A stretch of DNA of 64,000 bases from Symsagittifera roscoffensis (GCF_963678635.1 NC_087063.1:35996540-36060539), one strand, 5' to 3'; positions 24,018 through 35,840 are shown, counted from the first letter of the stretch. The notes: generated by a model from the letters alone, not told the origin. Numbers and translations are program-made.

Positions 24018-24856
24018 CCGGGTTGACAAAAAATGGTTATCATACATTTTTCATATATGAAAAAATGCTTATTATACTCGTTCATACAAGTTCATAGAGT
24101 AAAAGTATATGAAAGAAAATATCAAAACAAGCATTTGTTCCATATATGAAATTGTATGATAAGCATTTTTTCCATACTATGAAATTGTATGATAAGCATG
24201 TTTTCCATAAATGATTAATCAAAATTTTTTGTTTCGAATTTTCGTGTTTCAATTCGGGGGATCTCTGCAGTTCTTTCAATTCCTTTAGTTACAGTTCCTT
24301 CAGTTCCTTTAGTTACAGTTCTTTCATTTCCTTTAGTTTCAATTTCACTTTCTGGACCGAGGGTGAATGATTGCTGTAACTTTAAGGATTTTTTGTCATG
24401 AGAAAACCCAGAGAGTAACTGGCAAGTTACCACGCAGTTAAAATGCATTTGGTGGTTTCAGCCATAAAGGTTAATTTTAACATTTTCACATAGAAATATA
24501 TACCAAAAAAGTAACTTTTTGAATATGGCTAGATAATTTTTAGCTTGAAAATTATGATGGCTGAAAAAAAGGCCTGTTATGATAAGCATTTTTCTGACCG
24601 AAATTAAAATTATGTCAATATGCCCTCTATCATAGATATACTTATGTAAATCTATTTAAAGTTACCCAGACAAGTTTTTTGGTGATTTTTGAAAGTTTTA
24701 TTTTTTTATGACAAAATGACTGTTTTATAATTTTCATACATGAAAATTGTATGATAAGCATTTTTTAAAAAAGTTTTCTATGATAAGCATTTTTCCATAG
24801 ACTTCATATATGAAACTGTATGATAAGCATTTTTCTTCTATGGACGTCAACCCGGG
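24018..24856. mobile_element. Inverted-repeat element (CCGGGTTGAC ends) with subterminal repeats
   Basis: Left end CCGGGTTGAC (24018-24027) and right end GTCAACCCGGG (24846-24856) are inverted. Inside each end lie several copies of a subterminal motif TGTATGATAAGCATTTTT in both orientations (near 24065, 24150, 24190, 24580, 24750, 24780 and 24815), often next to CATATATGAAA. No transposase is present. The centre (24245-24370) is a near copy of LINE coding sequence at 26100-26225. The same end type is seen at 59106-59839. The superfamily is not assigned and no clear target duplication was found. Confidence 0.6.
24245..24370 (-). pseudogene. LINE coding fragment inside the inverted-repeat element
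   Basis: About 124 bp almost identical to 26100-26225, which encodes the Lys/Glu/Thr-rich linker between the zinc fingers of the 25.6-27.7 kb LINE. It contains short direct repeats (AGTTCCTTTAGTTAC type). In one minus frame it stays open and encodes a KGTEGTVTKGIERT repeat. Either the element captured it or a truncated LINE inserted there. Confidence 0.7.
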
Positions 24857-24859
24857 AGG

Positions 24860-25550
24860 CCAACCATGATCTGTGCTTGTTGCTTGAGGGCGAGGAAACA
24901 TTACCCAGCCAAAAAATAACCAACAAAACGCACGTGGCCCTTTCGCTGGTGGATAAATATTCATAACATCTCAACTTCTCTGCATTTTGCATTGAGAGTT
25001 TTTTAATTTCAATTTCCCATTTTAAAATTGAAGACATTCCAAGATTCGTCATCACCATAATTGTTCAAAAACGTTTAAAACTAAAATCAGCATCAGTTTG
25101 TTAACTTATTCTCTTCATGCGTAACCATTTTACAATTGCGCAATGATGTTGCGGATGATGGGTAGCTACTTCTTCTTAGCACTTCTTCTGTTGACAGAGA
25201 AACCGAGAAACAGTTTTTATCAGGTTTATCACTTTTGATTGCTGTAACTTTAACATTTTAGCTTCTATTGATGTATCAACGTAAGTTGATAGATATTCTT
25301 TGAGGAGAATTCACATATTTTCATTGAAAGGATTGTGTAAAATAAATTGATAGCGCACTAAATTTCAAAACCATTGCCAACAGGAAAAAATGTCAGTACC
25401 GCTTGTATATTTAAAAAACAAAATAACTTATTTCGGTTTGCTGCTACTGCTTGCACTCAAAATTTCTATATAAGTTTTATTCTATAGCCTTATTTTTTTA
25501 AGATGTCTACTCGTCAAGACTGGTAAACTCAATTGAAATTAGAAGTAATT
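24860..25550. other. Non-coding DNA
   Basis: A short phrase GATTGCTGTAACTTTAA at about 25238 also occurs at 24370. Nothing else was recognised. Confidence 0.35.
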
Positions 25551-25559
25551 TTACAGTAT

Positions 25560-27660
25560 ATGTAATAATAAGTTCCTCCCATCTGCACCCCAGCTGGTCA
25601 AGGCCTGGGACAATGGTTCTGACTTTATCAAATCATTAGAACTGATTCAAACGAAATGAAAGTCACCACCGGGAACCCGTTCTACCTTTCCGAGGTAGCA
25701 GTGGTGGTCATGACGCTACAATCTGCACAATTTTGCCTATTGATTGTACGCACCGGGACAACGCCAACATGACTTGGCGGCTTGGGCATTGGCCTTGCTT
25801 TGACCCATGAGTATCGGTGCTTCACATAACAGTGATTGATCATTGACTTTCTAACCGAGCACCGGTAGGAGCAGAGCGGACACTTTAGCACCTCATCACC
25901 TGTGCTAGTGTCTTGGTAAAATGCGAAGGATTGCCGACTCAGTTATGGTGCTGAGACGGTCGATTCTGATGCGCTGATCAGTTTCACATGCGGGTGACAG
26001 TTTTGCATGTGCTTTTTCCAACCGCTGATATAGACATAAGTCTTGTTACAGTCGGACAGAGGGCAGTCGAATTTACCCTTTTTGGACCCCCCGTCGCTGG
26101 GCTGCTGGGGGATCTCTGCAGTTCTTTCAATTCCTTTAGTTACAGTTCCTTCAGTTCCTTTAATTACAGTTCTTTCATTTCCTTTAGCTTCAATTTCACT
26201 TTCTGGACGGAGGGTGAATGATTGTCTCTGAGATGCCTGTACATCTCTTTTTCGCTATGAAACATTCTACCACAGTTTTCATTAGCACATTGAACTGTTT
26301 GCGACCTCTTGCCGATAGCATTTGCTTTAAAATCCCCACCGTCTGTGAACTTAAGTTTAGTTGTCGGATTATGCAACCAGCTATCCTGGTCGCACTTGGT
26401 CTTTTGCCCATGGTTGTCAAAATCAGCCCTGAGCTGCCTAACCCAATCTTTTTGCCAAACTTTAGCACCTTCAAGTAGTTCATTCAAGCTATCGGCCCCG
26501 ATGTTTTTAAAGGAAGCATACAGTTGTACCCTTCTCCTGCAGAGTTGGTGAGCGACTGGCGTTGTTCTTACTTTTTCATTCAGTCCCTTTAGTTTCATTT
26601 CATTTCTGGTTTCTAGCCTGAGACACATTGTTTCAGCGCGGTGTATAACTGCTTCTAATCTACCAAGATCTGTGCATCTGATAACAAGGGTCTCTAAGCC
26701 GTACAGCAGGACTGGTTTTAGGAAAGTTTCGATGCGGAGACCTTTGTTCCTTATTGTCAATCTTTTTGACACCAGGGCTGGTCTAAGTCGGAGCTTTGAG
26801 AAGTCTAAGTTTGAGTTTGTTTCTTGGTCGGCAGACCAGGCACCAGCTAGTGGTCTCATTTCGGTCAGTTGCTCCTTACTGATTCTCGCATTCAAATCAC
26901 CAAATATCAGAGTATGAAATCCAACTTTACGGCTGGGGATGCCGTCTTTCATTACTCTGAAGAGATCAGCGTAGAAGCAATCAACCCGCTTTTCACCTTA
27001 CTCATCATCAGGGTTAGTGGGACTGTAACAAACGACTATTTTAAACGTCTCACTATTGATGCGACTACTCAACCAGGCTACCATAACTCGGTCACTTTGG
27101 CACCTATGCCTGGTTAGATTCAGTTTCAACGAATTGAAAATGAGAGCAACCCCGTTTCTACCTTTCCTCTCGGGGTCGCTCGCGCACCCAATAGTGTAGT
27201 TTCTACCAAGATCAGAGACTCCGTCGCCATTTAAACGGGTCTCGCATAAACCCAGGGCATCAAAATGCCGCTCAAGCATCAGCTGCTCTAACTATCCTCC
27301 TTCCAACCCCCTAAGGGTCCTACAAATCCAATGTCCAAACTTCCACGGTTGCTGCCTAACCAAAACATTGTTTCGGGCCGGTCGCTCTTGCTTCCGATTG
27401 GTTTCTCTCATTGGTTTGAATGTAGGTAGTATTTTTACAGGTATGGCTTACTGGACCGTATTACCCAACCTCTGTTATTACACCGAGGAGGCGTTAAGCA
27501 AAATTCCTCACGGAAAATCGCCCGCAGTTTAGTAGTGTTACCAATGGTAGATGTATCTTCCGACTCTCGCCGAGGTGAGATCGTTGATTACCGCAGATTG
27601 TGCACACTTCAACGAATGCCTGCGAACGACTCAATCCTAACGCGGGGAGGCATTGCATAT
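25560..27660 (-). pseudogene. LINE relic: endonuclease, RT tail and three C2H2 zinc fingers
   Basis: Minus-strand order: leader (27660-27340), APE endonuclease N-terminal part with FDALGLCETRLNGDG and FKIVVCYSPTNPDD (27279-26998), and endonuclease core IFGDLNARI (near 26900). It then jumps directly to a post-RT region KPVLLYGLETL (near 26700), so the catalytic RT is missing. Next come three zinc fingers: C-X4-C-X12-H-X4-H at 26289-26218, C-X4-C-X12-H-X4-H at 26065-25994 and C-X2-C-X12-H-X4-H at 25882-25817, ending at a stop at 25682. A frameshift separates finger 1 from fingers 2-3, and one in-frame stop lies between fingers 2 and 3. The 262-codon frame at 26952-26164 spans the endonuclease/RT-tail junction without a stop. 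Base composition is markedly higher in G+C than the surroundings. Confidence 0.8.
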
Positions 27661-27765
27661 GAGAGTCTTACAATGCACATATGTATTGGTTTTTACACCA
27701 TCTTGTTTTTTTTTGAAAATTTTTGTTTTTTCTTTCATCAGATGATATTTTTCCTTCATGAACTT

Positions 27766-27965
27766 CATTACGAGGCCAAACTGTGCACTGGATAGGCGCA
27801 CATTTTTGTGTCTGTGTGTTCCTGGACTCCATAAACAAGTCTTTAATCATGTTAAAATTTTGTCGGAACGATCAAAAAATGAAAGAACAAAAGAAGAACA
27901 AAGGGAGCGTCCTTGTTTCGGAATCTGCTTACAATGCACAAAATTCACAGTTTGGCCTCGTAATG
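27766..27965. mobile_element. ~200-bp sequence bounded by perfect 20-bp inverted repeats
   Basis: CATTACGAGGCCAAACTGTG (27766-27785) is the exact reverse complement of the sequence at 27946-27965. A diverged relative of the right end lies at 23768-23815. No target duplication is evident. It may be a small MITE or a hairpin-forming repeat. Confidence 0.5.
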
Positions 27966-28139
27966 TTAGAAAAGCGAATTGTCTGAAATCAAGTCTCCTG
28001 TCATTTAAACTTTTGCTCTAAAATTAACCGTAATGGGGGTTTTACAAAAACTACCCATATCTTCTTTCACTGTCTTCCTTTACGTTTTTGTTGCCTCGCA
28101 ATATTTTATTTGGACTCTCAAAAACGGGATACTTCTACT

Positions 28140-30360
28140 TGGTGTGCTTTTTTCCCAGTCAAACTTCGCCGACCGAAATAATTTTCTTACGAAAAACTTT
28201 TATACCCCATTGAAGAGATATAAACTTCTTAAGTTCAAATGCAAAAAGATATCTCTTGATTATTTTTTGTAAAGTTTTGGGAATTCGAAAAATTGGCTAT
28301 TTTCTAGACTAAATTGAAGATTTATATAATGCTGAGAGCGTAATGCTTGGTGTGTTTTTTTTTAAATTTGAGTCAATTTTTGACAAGCAAACTAGACGTT
28401 TTTGACGGATATGTTTAGACCAACTAGAAGATATAGTTGTATTGAGCTCAAATATCAAATGCATTTTACCTGTGATTGTTTTTTGTACAGTGGTTTGAAA
28501 GTTGCGTTTTTGGTCAATTTGGGATAAAAACGTGCAAATATTGTGTTCTTTTAACACACGTAGGAGGCAAATTATTGCGTTATACAATGAATTGAGGTCA
28601 GCAATTTAATCCTATTAACACAATAGGAGACGCTAAACACACCCTTAATATTTTACATTGCGTGGACAAAACGGCAAAAATGAATTAATTCTGTTTTTTT
28701 TTGTTTTCTGAATTATTTGGTGGCATCATGCCGCAAACTTTAGGTGAAGTATTAAGTGAAAGCCTTAGTTGCGGCTCAAGCTATAATTAAAAACTTTGAA
28801 AATTTTCTCAGTTTGTTTGAACTATGGCTGAAGATTGCATGTTATACTAATTATAGCAATAGATGGTTAGTTGCGTCGATTTTACGGTTAATATTTTAAT
28901 CCAAACTGCTGTAAAAACTTTGATCGAGATTTTATCACGCAAATTGTTGCCTTGGAAATTTTTACTTAGCTCAACTTACTGCGAAAAAGTCGCAATCTAT
29001 CACGTATTGCCATGTTTTTATAGTACATATTTTTGAAGTTTTCAAAAAAATTTAACGATTTTTAAAGTAAAACCTAGTTTTAAAGTCAATGAAATCAAAA
29101 AGTTTGAAATAATTCATTTCAAAACATTTTTATCGTGATTTTGCTTAGATAACTTTAGACAAAACTGCTTGTATCAAAGCAAAGCCCTGAGGATTTTGGC
29201 TGCCTGTTAAGGTCTAGGGAGTAGTGTTCGCTTGAAAAAAAATTGAAGTGATTTACAACAAAAAAATAACAATTTTTCTTAAATGTACGTTTTTCTAAAA
29301 AAAATCATCTCTACACTCTCATGTTAAGTGCAAAAATTATTTTCGGCAAAATATTTATTTGTCCAAAAAGCAGACCATTTTGAAATAAATTGTAACAGAT
29401 GGGATTAAAAATCCGATTACGTATTAATGGCATCAAAATATTGCGCATTAATTGTGCCAAATTGACAACCTTGGAACCCCATAACTTAACAAAAAATTAT
29501 AAACGGTCAAATTCCAATTGAATTTGAGCTCAAGACAACAAAAAAAATTTTAAAAAAAATTGCGAAAAATGGCTTGTTTAAATTTAAAATTTGTCTGGAG
29601 AAAAAAAACACAACTCGAGCACAAAGTCCATCACTTTTTTCAAAAATTGAAACAATAAATTATTTAGTTTTCTATCAAAGTCGGCATTCGCAAGAAACTT
29701 TTCTGCCGAGTAGGATGCATTGATCTTCAATTTAAAATTGTTTCAATTTTTAATGATTTTTTCATTTTTTCCCTGTTCTTCAAAAAAATTTCAGGTTTAC
29801 TTTTGTGCCGAATTTCAAATGAAGTGTTCAAATAATTTTTGTCACGGGTATTTCTTAAATTAGGTTGAAATTTTTAATAACCAACCGTTTTGACAGCTTT
29901 TTCATGATCTGGAAGATATTGATACCCTGTGCTCAAAATTAGAAAAAAAATATCATTGTTTTCTGAGTTCTGTGGGATTACAAGTGCCAGCCAATTTAGT
30001 CAAATTGCCACAACTAATGCGTGTAAATTTTTCTCAAAGTTTTTTTGAGGCTAAATAATTGTTCCAAAACTTAAAAATAGGATGAGGATTACATAACTGG
30101 ACATTGTGTGCAGACATAATTGTACTGGTCCTTGCGCGCGAATAAATTTTTTCAAAAAGATGAAAAAATAACATCAGTTTTCAAATTTTTTTGAAATTTT
30201 TATCAAAGTTTTCACTAAAAATTAATTGGTGTCTTTTGAAGGAACGTCGGAATAATCAAAATTGAGTCCAAATATGAGAAGTCGATCTACCAGTCACTTA
30301 AACATAATCCAAATTCGATTCCAAATTCTTTTAGATGCCAGAATTTAAAATTTTTTTTTT
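28140..30360. repeat. Region of diverged dispersed repeats, non-coding
   Basis: 28195-28350 is an inverted relative of 11995-12205. Weaker versions of the same pattern (TTGAGCTCAAAT, then GATTGTTTTTTGTA) recur near 28440-28510 and perhaps 29470-29560 and 29890-29960. No reading frame is supported. Confidence 0.4.
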
Positions 30361-30489
30361 GTTTCGACCTCCAATAATAAATATGGACTAGATATGTTTC
30401 GGTTTGTTTATTTCATCAGACCGATTTCAGCTTTTGAAATTTTTTTTGTGTTCAAGACAAAAACGCTATAAATCAATTAAGATCTCAAA

Positions 30490-30521
30490 TCTCCCCCTCT
30501 CTCTCTCTCTCTCTCTCTCTC
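30490..30521. repeat. (CT)n microsatellite
   Basis: A run of CT dinucleotides preceded by CCCCC. Confidence 0.9.
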
Positions 30522-30699
30522 AGTTCAAATGTAATAGATATATCGTTTATCAATCAAAAAGCTACATAAAAAGCAAGATCTCAGCTATGTGAGTTCATTT
30601 TGTAAAACTAATTTGACCCGCAAGCCTTTTTTGGTAAGTTTTTGAAGATTTGAAATCACCAGAACTGTAAAATTCTACCCGCATCCAGTTTCACGCCTG

Positions 30700-31083
30700 T
30701 GGAACCAGATCTAAACTAGAATTTATTATTGGTTATTATTCTGATATTTTATCTCTATCAAGTATTGAATACTAACCAGTCATACTCTATCAAACTAACA
30801 ACCCCCTTAATTGTAAGTGTTGAAACTACTTGTAGTTTCAACACCAGAACAATTTGAATTAAGCTTAGAATACAGTTGTTCTCATTCTGGACTGATGTGC
30901 ATAAACCGATTAACACTAGATCTAGTGAGACTAGGAGATATAAGAGTAAGATTAAGATTGGTATTAGACTAAGAAGTTGCACGAATCTATCCGGCCGAAA
31001 ATAACATAGCGTGATGAGCAGACAGTGCACCTTATCTGAAATTACTCTATTAGTATAACCAAAAGGATATAACTCATCTGCTG
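30700..31083. repeat. LTR-like repeat, 5' copy
   Basis: This 384-bp block starts TGGAACCAGATCTAAACTAG and is repeated at 58496-58880 (full) and 57384-57632 (partial), all in the same orientation. It lies upstream of the gypsy-type gag region, and its other copies lie downstream of the envelope-like region, so these may be parts of the gypsy LTRs. No terminal TG...CA pair or target duplication could be fixed, and the true LTR could extend beyond 31083. An internal hairpin GTTGAAACTACTTGTAGTTT sits near 30820. Confidence 0.6.
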
Positions 31084-31318
31084 CGACCGAAAATTTCGAA
31101 CAGACCTTAACTAACCTAGATTTAGAAGAAATTAGATAAGAATTAGACAAATACAACTTTTTTAAAATGCCATATGACAAAAACTTAGTAAATATGTCTC
31201 TGCAACTCAATAGATCAGATCCAATATTCCGAACAACACGAGAACTACCCGGTATTGAAAGAAGACCTCGAACAAGAGACGACGTATGACTAGGAAGAAA
31301 CCTACCAATCGATTTCAT
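30758..31318 (-). other. ATG-initiated 186-codon antisense ORF across the LTR-like repeat
   Basis: An uninterrupted minus-strand frame with an ATG at 31318-31316 encodes 186 residues: a Ser/Leu/Arg-rich N-terminal half and a hydrophobic Leu/Ile/Val-rich stretch (LIPILILLLYLLVSLDL) that could span a membrane. The part overlapping the repeat is also open at 58716-58907, where about 50 residues match with several replacements. No family was recognised. It is antisense to the gypsy element and could be chance, because purine-poor LTR sequence tends to stay open. Confidence 0.2.
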
Positions 31319-32364
31319 GATTGTACGACAAAAACCATATCAATTTTTTATATTTAAAATACTTTCCAGCAGTAAATTTAAATTCTCATTTACTGACATA
31401 AAATTTTGAAGAAACTTCTTCTCTATTCTTTCATGGCGCTAAACCTAATAATTATACAATAACGACCGATAAAAACAACACGAGTCGTTTTCCTTATATC
31501 AGCTCTAAATTAAATTATATATTGAAAAAAACATTTATTGAATATAAAAATACAAAAATCAGTTAGTATAAATCATAAATTGTTAATAAATTTATAAATC
31601 ATCCCTTCATCCCAGCTTCATCACCTAAATTTTAACAGCAAATCTCAAAAAAAAAACAATCATCAAAACTAAAAACTTAATTTTTTTAACATAACCTTTT
31701 ATCGATAAACTATCAAGGCTTGTCCTTGATTTCACTTAAATTACTTTCATTTAAAATACTAGATCATCAAGGTTTCCCTTGGATCTTTAAATTAAATTAA
31801 ACTAAAATTAAATTTCTGATCATCAAGGCCTATCCTTGGATCAAATAGAACAATTTTGTTCTCCCCCTCCCATTTTAATTAGTGTCTAACGACCTCAAAC
31901 GTCGATTCACTACCCAGCCCTTTATAAAGACCCAGAATTAACAGAAATATTTCAAAAAGTTAACCATTCTAATTAGGATAAACAGTGAAGAACTTCGGTT
32001 ACTCATCCTTCACTTGATCCCCTCCTCTTAAATGACCCAGGCTAAAACACTTAAACTTAGTAAGTCATAAAATAGTATCCAACGAACTACTTGCGTTCTA
32101 ATTATACCTGAACCTTGTGGATCGATTTACTATTCTCCAACCCTTGATCACAAATCACAACCCTTAAGTAGGAATAGGTAAGTCTATCTTAACTTAGAAA
32201 TATTCACGAGAAAGTAAAAATCATCCTCACGAATCGATATATGCTTTTCTCTCCAACCCGACAAATACGCCCCAAGTTAAGCCAACCACAAAAATTGTAG
32301 GAATTAACAGTTTAAAACATTAGAAATCACTAACCCCAATATTGCAACCATCATCCTAAACCTT
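31084..32364 (+). other. Gypsy-type leader region with three ATCAAGG hairpins
   Basis: Non-coding sequence between the LTR-like repeat and the first gag-like frame. Three short inverted repeats with arms ATCAAGG/CCTTGAT or longer lie at 31712-31730, 31761-31786 and 31817-31843, about 55 bp apart. A primer-binding site could not be identified. Confidence 0.4.
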
Positions 32365-34430
32365 ATGTCAAGAGACAATTTAGGAAATAAACAAACAATT
32401 ATATTACACAACTGTTTAATTAACGACAAAAGATACGACCTCGTAATCACACCACCCAGACAAACAAAAGGTTACATTGGAACAAAAAGACAAACACTAA
32501 GAAAGAAAATTTTTACCAAACAAAAACAAAATATAAGGAAAAGATTTTCAAAACGAAGAAACGCAGTCTCAGAATCAGAAACAAGCGCAATACAAGAACT
32601 TCACAATTTAAAAGACTCAAAAAATAAAAACCATCAAATTGACGATCAAATACATTTTTCTGATTCAGAAACCACGTCACCAGCATCAATAAAAGGAAAT
32701 CGTAGAATAAAAAACTGTTAGAAAAGCAAACCAATACATCTGTACAATTGGAACCAACCAGTAACACACATTGAAAATTACAGTGATACAACACAAGAAT
32801 GATTCGAAACGATGAAAACCTAGAAGTTTCAACACTCTCATTTTTAATACATCCACAAGCTGAAGCTCGAGGACAGGTACAATTATGCAAAAATTTAATG
32901 GCAAATTTATTCGAAAAAGGAGATAGTCCATGCACAAATGATTTTCCCGATGTAAAAATAAATAGACAATTTCATGACCACTATCTCAAAGGCATATGTA
33001 ATCTCACATCACAATATAGAATCTATACAAAAGAAACTATTTCACCAAACGCATTTCATGACAAATATCTCATTCAAACTGATGACGTAGATATTGAATT
33101 TTCAAAAGTTTTTACAGAATACATAAAAAGTATACAACACCAAAACTCACAAAAAGCAAATTCAAAATTCATTTATCTAAAGCTATTTATCTATATTAGA
33201 ATTAAAAGAACCTCAAAGCGATTTAACAACTCAAACATCTTGACGTACAACCATACGACAAGAAATAAATTTATTTTCAAAATTTTTAAATGCAATCCGT
33301 GAAGATCTGACTAGTAATGACATAACACAATGTGTTAAACACGATTTTCAACAAATCTTAGCATAATTCACTATCGATTATTTTACTCATAATCTTGATC
33401 TTATTGCACAAGCAAGAAAAAAATTTAGACCACAAAAAACAGATGACAAAACCATATTAGCAGAACAAACAGATTATGTTTGGGACCCTGAATGGTCTCA
33501 TGAATTATTTATTAATATATCAACAGATATATCAAGCCAAGCATTCAGCACAACCTCTATTCACAAAGATTATGTTAGAGTTTACCCACTTAAAATTGAC
33601 GCAACACCTTTAAACTATAATTCATTCTTCCCTGAAAGAGCAGGAAATAATAGTTTAAACTCTATTTTTATAAATCAAGATAACTGAAACGGAACAAAAA
33701 ATCTTACACAACAACATATACAAACTCCATCAGATTTCGTTAATGAAGAAATAGCTGAAACAATAACAACAACAGAAGCACAACAAAGCATTTCACCTAT
33801 TCAACCAAATTTTACAACTCCAAAACTAAGAAACCCAACGTTACAACAAACAATTATACAATCCACGCTGAAAGCCTCTGTTGCTCAAAAAATTTCACAA
33901 ATGGATTACCAAACTTTTCGGCCAGCAACAAAACCATCATATAAACAAATAACATCACATTGAAATAATTTCGCAGAACATGATTACAATTAAGTAATTA
34001 GATCAAAAACAACGAAACCTTCTAAAATGAATACTCAGAACTATTCATATTCACAAAGTCAAAATATACCACAATCAACTTCAAACTCAGTAAACTTTAA
34101 TGATCAGCCACGATCTTCACAAGATCAAAATGAAAATAACCCATTTTTTTTAACAAAACAAAAATAATACAAATAGATACCATACAAGAAATCAACCTCC
34201 TTATTATACACTAATTATTTTTTTCCATCAGATGATGAAGAAAACTATAATCAAAATTATCAACGATTTTATTCAAGCCAAAGACCTCGTTCTTACAGTA
34301 TTGACCAACAAGATATTTTCGAACCATACACACGAGATGGACAAATACGACAACCTAGAAATAATTCAACTTCACACAATAATTTTTCTCAACCATAAAA
34401 CCCAGTCAATACACCATCTTACCAACCAAC
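32365..34430 (+). pseudogene. Gypsy-type element, 5' gag-like region, broken
   Basis: Plus-strand frames run 32365-32721 (basic, Lys/Gln-rich, no ATG-certain start), 32799-33302 and then through several registers to about 34010. Readable segments include a DYVWDPEWSHELF stretch near 33475 and Thr/Gln-rich sequence near 33740-33900. A+T-rich codon use and strand match the clear gag further on. No known domain was recognised in this part. Stops and frameshifts are frequent. It is assigned to the gypsy element by continuity only. Confidence 0.4.
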
Positions 34431-34434
34431 TCAA

Positions 34435-35376
34435 ATGCATAATCAAATCCCACTGCCATATTATTTAAAACAACATGAAATAACAAAAATTCAATTTACA
34501 ATTTTTTCTCAAATACCAAATACCGCAGAATCACTACAAATGACTATGAATTCATACCTAATGGGTGGATCATCAATATCATCGACTAAGCCATTAATGG
34601 TATTTACAGGCACAGATCCTGAATACTCTGTAGAAGATTATCTTAAAGCAGTCACAGCAAATTTAAATTTAAATATTGAACCTAAACCAGTAAATACGCC
34701 GCTTCATCAAAAATTGGATACAAAGACGCACAGCCTTAATCTAAACCACACTTGACGGCGCAGCCCAAAAATGTTTTTCAGTTTTGTCTATAGAAATAAA
34801 AACAGATTGGAAAAGACTCACAAAAGAATTCTCAAAAATGTTTGATTCTGAAAGAAACAAACAACATCAAAGAGTTTTATGCAATGAAATTCGTAGACTA
34901 CCAAGCAAAACAATTAAACAACTTGCAGTAAGAATTAAAACACTAGTCCGAAAAGCATCTTCACTCAATACCCATGATTATAAAAATACAAAGATGACAG
35001 AAATCTTAATGATGACTCTTACACCTCAATCGCAAAAAATAGCAATGAAAAAGAGAGCATCACATCCTTCCTCAATCCAAGAACCAGATTTAGACTTTAG
35101 GAAACTAGAAGATAAATAAGAACAAGCAGAAATCACTATGAAATTAGAAGAAACAGAAAACTTAAAGCTGCAATATTTCAACAACATCCAAACCACTACT
35201 TCACAAAAAAACAATATTCATGGCTCCTATAAAGAATTATCTGAAAAAATTAAGGAAACCTTAAACATCTACGAGAAAAATCCAAATTTTAAAGGTAAAC
35301 CATCATTCAAAAAATGGTACAATTTAAGTCAAAGATACGGACACAGCATTGCCAAATGCAGACAAAAATAACAAGA
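34435..35376 (+). pseudogene. Gypsy-type gag capsid and degenerate zinc knuckle
   Basis: This is the recognisable Ty3/gypsy-type capsid region. It has FTGTDPEYSVEDYL (34600-34640), DGAAQKCFSVL (34755-34785), DWKRLTKEFSKMFDSERN (34805-34860) and a QLAVRIKTLVRKASSLN segment (34920-34965), followed by a charged helix. Near 35310-35370 the sequence KWYNLSQRYGHSIAKCRQK sits where a CCHC zinc knuckle is expected. The first two cysteines are lost, leaving only the His and last Cys. At least two frame changes (near 34750 and at the stop near 35119) break it. Gag packages element RNA into cytoplasmic particles; this copy cannot do so as a single protein. Confidence 0.75.
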
Positions 35377-35840
35377 CAATCAAAATAAACCACAAAAATA
35401 TGAAGAACCAAACAAATCATTTCATCAATAAAAAAAAAGATCAAATTTTACCCAACAAAAACATTCACAGTAATAATAATTCAGGAAAACCATTTCTAAA
35501 TAACTCAAATTACTCTAGACAACAATCACCTTATAATCCGAATTAACGAGGACGATCACCAAACCAAAGAAATTCACGACATTTCTCACAAAACAGGTAT
35601 AGTTGATCAAACATTCGAATTAATCAGTATCGAAATAACTATTCACGATCAAATTCAAGAAATAGATATTATTCAAATGATCGATCTAGAAACTCTTCGT
35701 ATAATAGAAAAAGAAAATATTCCAACTATGAGAATAGAAATTATTCAAATGATCAAAATCATAAATATCAAAATAGAAGATCACGCGATTATTCTAACAA
35801 CAGATCAAACAATCAAAGATCAAAATTTAATAACTATCAA
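35377..35840 (+). pseudogene. Gypsy-type Arg/Ser/Asn-rich gag linker, 5' part
   Basis: After the zinc knuckle the frame encodes Asn/Arg/Ser/Tyr repeats of the NRNYSND/RSRNSSYNR type, with a stop near 35605. It is interrupted exactly after ATCAA (35836-35840) by the BEL LTR. The continuation of the same linker begins at 45114. The segment 35547-35840 is duplicated at 46088-46381. In another register the DNA reads as an Ile-rich frame; the Arg/Ser-rich one is the likely real one. Confidence 0.65.

Noticed and set aside
26196..27117. Several plus-strand frames of 80-95 codons
   Set aside because: Shadows of the minus-strand LINE coding sequence, which has clear endonuclease and zinc-finger motifs.
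32513..32937. Antisense frames of 83-140 codons opposite the gypsy gag
   Set aside because: They are shadows of A-rich, stop-poor sense sequence and carry no motif.
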